Part shown: in pieces, positions 14,468 through 14,605 of the stretch
Position numbering within the stretch: the stretch's first letter is position 1
Layout: every line of letters starts with the position of its first letter
Assembly (NCBI GenBank): GCA_947565255.1
Contig: CANOFI010000024.1
Location: 1 to 14,605 of the forward strand
From: an uncultured Lachnospiraceae bacterium
GTDB taxonomy: Bacteria > Bacillota > Clostridia > Lachnospirales > Lachnospiraceae
Length of the DNA stretch: 14,605 nucleotides
Direction of reading: 5' to 3'
The notes under the pieces: model-generated
What the model was told of the DNA's origin: nothing
What the model saw: only the letters and a program-made list of their open reading frames with translations
The model's database searches: none
Made by a program: the position numbers and the translations under genes

Positions 14468-14605
14468 TTATAGATTCCAGCCTTGAAACTGTATTGTTAC
14501 TACACAGACTGTTTTGCACGGTTCATAAATGCGGAAAGTGAAGATATAATTATCAATGAGATAGTGCGGTACATCCCCCATTTCCTCAGGAGTAACTTTT
14601 GCCGT
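14468..14605 (-). CDS. C-terminal fragment of an unidentified protein (runs off the window)
   Basis: An open minus-strand frame enters from the right edge and ends at TAA 14468, giving the last 45 residues of a protein: TAKVTPEEMGDVPHYLIDNY, then IFTFRIYEPCKTVCVVTIQF and QGWNL. The alternating hydrophobic pattern suggests beta strands near the end. I do not recognise a family from this piece. The frame is open across all the visible sequence and the composition is protein-like, but with so little visible it could be chance. Confidence 0.5.
   Translation of the reverse strand, partial: TAKVTPEEMGDVPHYLIDNYIFTFRIYEPCKTVCVVTIQFQGWNL

Overview
This 14.6 kb window looks like a chromosomal stretch from a Gram-positive anaerobe of the Lachnospiraceae (class Clostridia). 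The evidence is moderate GC with AT-rich spacers, strong AGGAGG ribosome binding sites, sigma-A type promoters, a clostridial-type seryl-tRNA synthetase, a LplA-like solute-binding lipoprotein and an Rpn/PD-(D/E)XK 'putative transposase' of the kind abundant in that family. Genus cannot be fixed from sequence alone. Almost all genes run on the minus strand.

Layout from left to right: (1) 38-367, a small plus-strand hypothetical with a C-terminal membrane segment, possibly a gene remnant. (2) 385-2262, methyl-cycle and purine salvage genes on the minus strand: apt, then mtnN (pfs) and luxS, the last two joined by a TAATG stop/start. (3) 2507-4109, serS with a near-consensus promoter overlapped by a long palindrome, preceded by a 54-codon coiled-coil microprotein. 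(4) 4191-5171, an unrecognised charged coiled-coil protein. (5) 5289-6959, an orphan sugar-type solute-binding lipoprotein. (6) 7146-7610, a GNAT acetyltransferase. (7) 7831-12272, an operon of two half-size ABC exporters plus a four-helix membrane protein with a PH-like C-terminal domain; its promoter and the strong terminator of the gene before it can both be seen. (8) 12452-13456, an Rpn family nuclease, preceded by a pyrimidine-rich tandem repeat. (9) 13791-14384, on the plus strand, a divergent cyclophilin-like protein whose promoter lies inside a set of TTTCAC/GTGAAA inverted repeats. (10) 14468-14605, the C-terminal end of an unidentified minus-strand gene.

How the genes work together: MtnN and LuxS act in sequence, turning S-adenosylhomocysteine into S-ribosylhomocysteine plus adenine, and then into homocysteine plus the AI-2 precursor. 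Apt can return the released adenine to AMP. The paired ABC half-transporters most likely form a heterodimeric exporter. Their SGGxWQ signature motifs recall lantibiotic/peptide exporters, but no precursor peptide or modification enzyme is visible here. The other genes look like independent housekeeping or accessory units. I see no tRNA, rRNA, CRISPR array, phage module or intact insertion sequence. Nothing here can be called a new system with confidence. The best leads are the exporter operon, the two operator-like palindromes, the repeat upstream of the Rpn gene and the two coiled-coil proteins upstream of serS.
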